From an uncultured Clostridium sp. (GTDB taxonomy: Bacteria; Bacillota; Clostridia; TANB77; CAG-508): a stretch of 38,187 nt of DNA. The notes under the pieces are model-generated. The model was given only the letters and a program-made list of their open reading frames with translations, ran no database searches and had not been told where the DNA came from. Shown here piece by piece: positions 38,104-38,187 of this stretch. Each line of letters starts with the position of its first letter. The stretch's first letter is position 1. Where the stretch lies: the NCBI GenBank assembly GCA_945877035.1, contig CAMCQH010000014.1:1-38187 (forward strand). The letters run 5' to 3'. Position numbers and translations under genes: made by a program.

Positions 38104-38187
38104 ATTTTGCGAAATTTTTTATTTTTAGAATGTTATGGAGATAGAGAAATAAACAACCCATTAATATATAAACTCCTAAACCACTAG
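38102..38187 (-). CDS. 3' end of a minus-strand gene, cut by the window
   Basis: The last 27 codons of a frame reading GLGVYILMGCLFLYLHNILK and ending AK at TAA. The hydrophobic stretch suggests a C-terminal membrane segment followed by a short basic tail. The terminator next to the stop supports it. The rest of the gene is outside the window. Confidence 0.5.
   Translation of the reverse strand, partial: SGLGVYILMGCLFLYLHNILKIKNFAK

Overview
The window is a stretch of a very AT-rich tailed-phage (or prophage) genome. Phage identity rests on two tail-fibre genes (one with an S74 intramolecular chaperone), a tail-fibre-assembly-like gene, an LLH-type holin next to an M15-family endolysin, phage nucleotide-metabolism genes and dense overlapping small genes. 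The host is probably a low-GC bacterium (Bacillota or Fusobacteriota type): Shine-Dalgarno sites are strong, and ten promoters of the form TTGACT/TTGCAT, exactly 17 bp, TATAAT can be read. The standard bacterial code fits. No tRNA gene, CRISPR array, terminase, capsid or portal gene was seen, so this is part of a larger genome.

Layout. (1) 1-3602, plus strand: a diversity-generating retroelement (DGR). A 473-residue C-type-lectin-like variable protein carries a 107-bp variable repeat (VR) at its 3' end. It is followed by the template repeat (TR), a strongly folded spacer, the DGR reverse transcriptase and a small unknown gene. VR differs from TR at 19 positions, all of them A in TR and 18 of them A to G. 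(2) 8452-3600, minus strand: an operon with its own promoter encoding two radical-SAM proteins, two paralogous amidoligase-like proteins, one broken gene and a small unknown. This is the best candidate for an undescribed biosynthetic or modification cassette. (3) 12185-8456, minus strand: a 555-residue unknown, small unknowns, endolysin, holin, a frameshifted mini-gene, a roughly 113-nt RNA with a three-way-junction fold, and a terminator. (4) 12198-19277, plus strand: a recJ-like DHH exonuclease gene split by two ORF-less group I introns placed exactly at two catalytic motifs, a nucleotide-sugar dehydrogenase, then the tail-fibre cluster. (5) 19279-37957, plus strand except one gene: short operons divided by terminator-promoter pairs. 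They encode RNase H, a broken GIY-YIG homing endonuclease running in frame into dUTPase, a Thg1-like tRNA-His guanylyltransferase, HU, several small CxxC proteins, a DUF3307-like membrane protein, a TnpB element with a premature stop, a NADAR protein, an acetyltransferase broken by an IS605-type right-end remnant, and an AAA ATPase overlapping a Panacea/DUF4065 protein. The right edge holds the 3' end of a minus-strand gene.

Recurring themes. Mobile parasites of the phage (two group I introns, a GIY-YIG nuclease, TnpB, an IS end) are common and the protein-coding ones are damaged by single in-frame TAA codons. Several small genes are broken by one-base changes, mostly in homopolymers, which is either real decay or sequencing error. 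A dispersed motif, TACCTTTTCAAAAATAAA, sits at gene junctions just ahead of ribosome-binding sites, and its reverse complement sometimes overlaps a ribosome-binding site itself.
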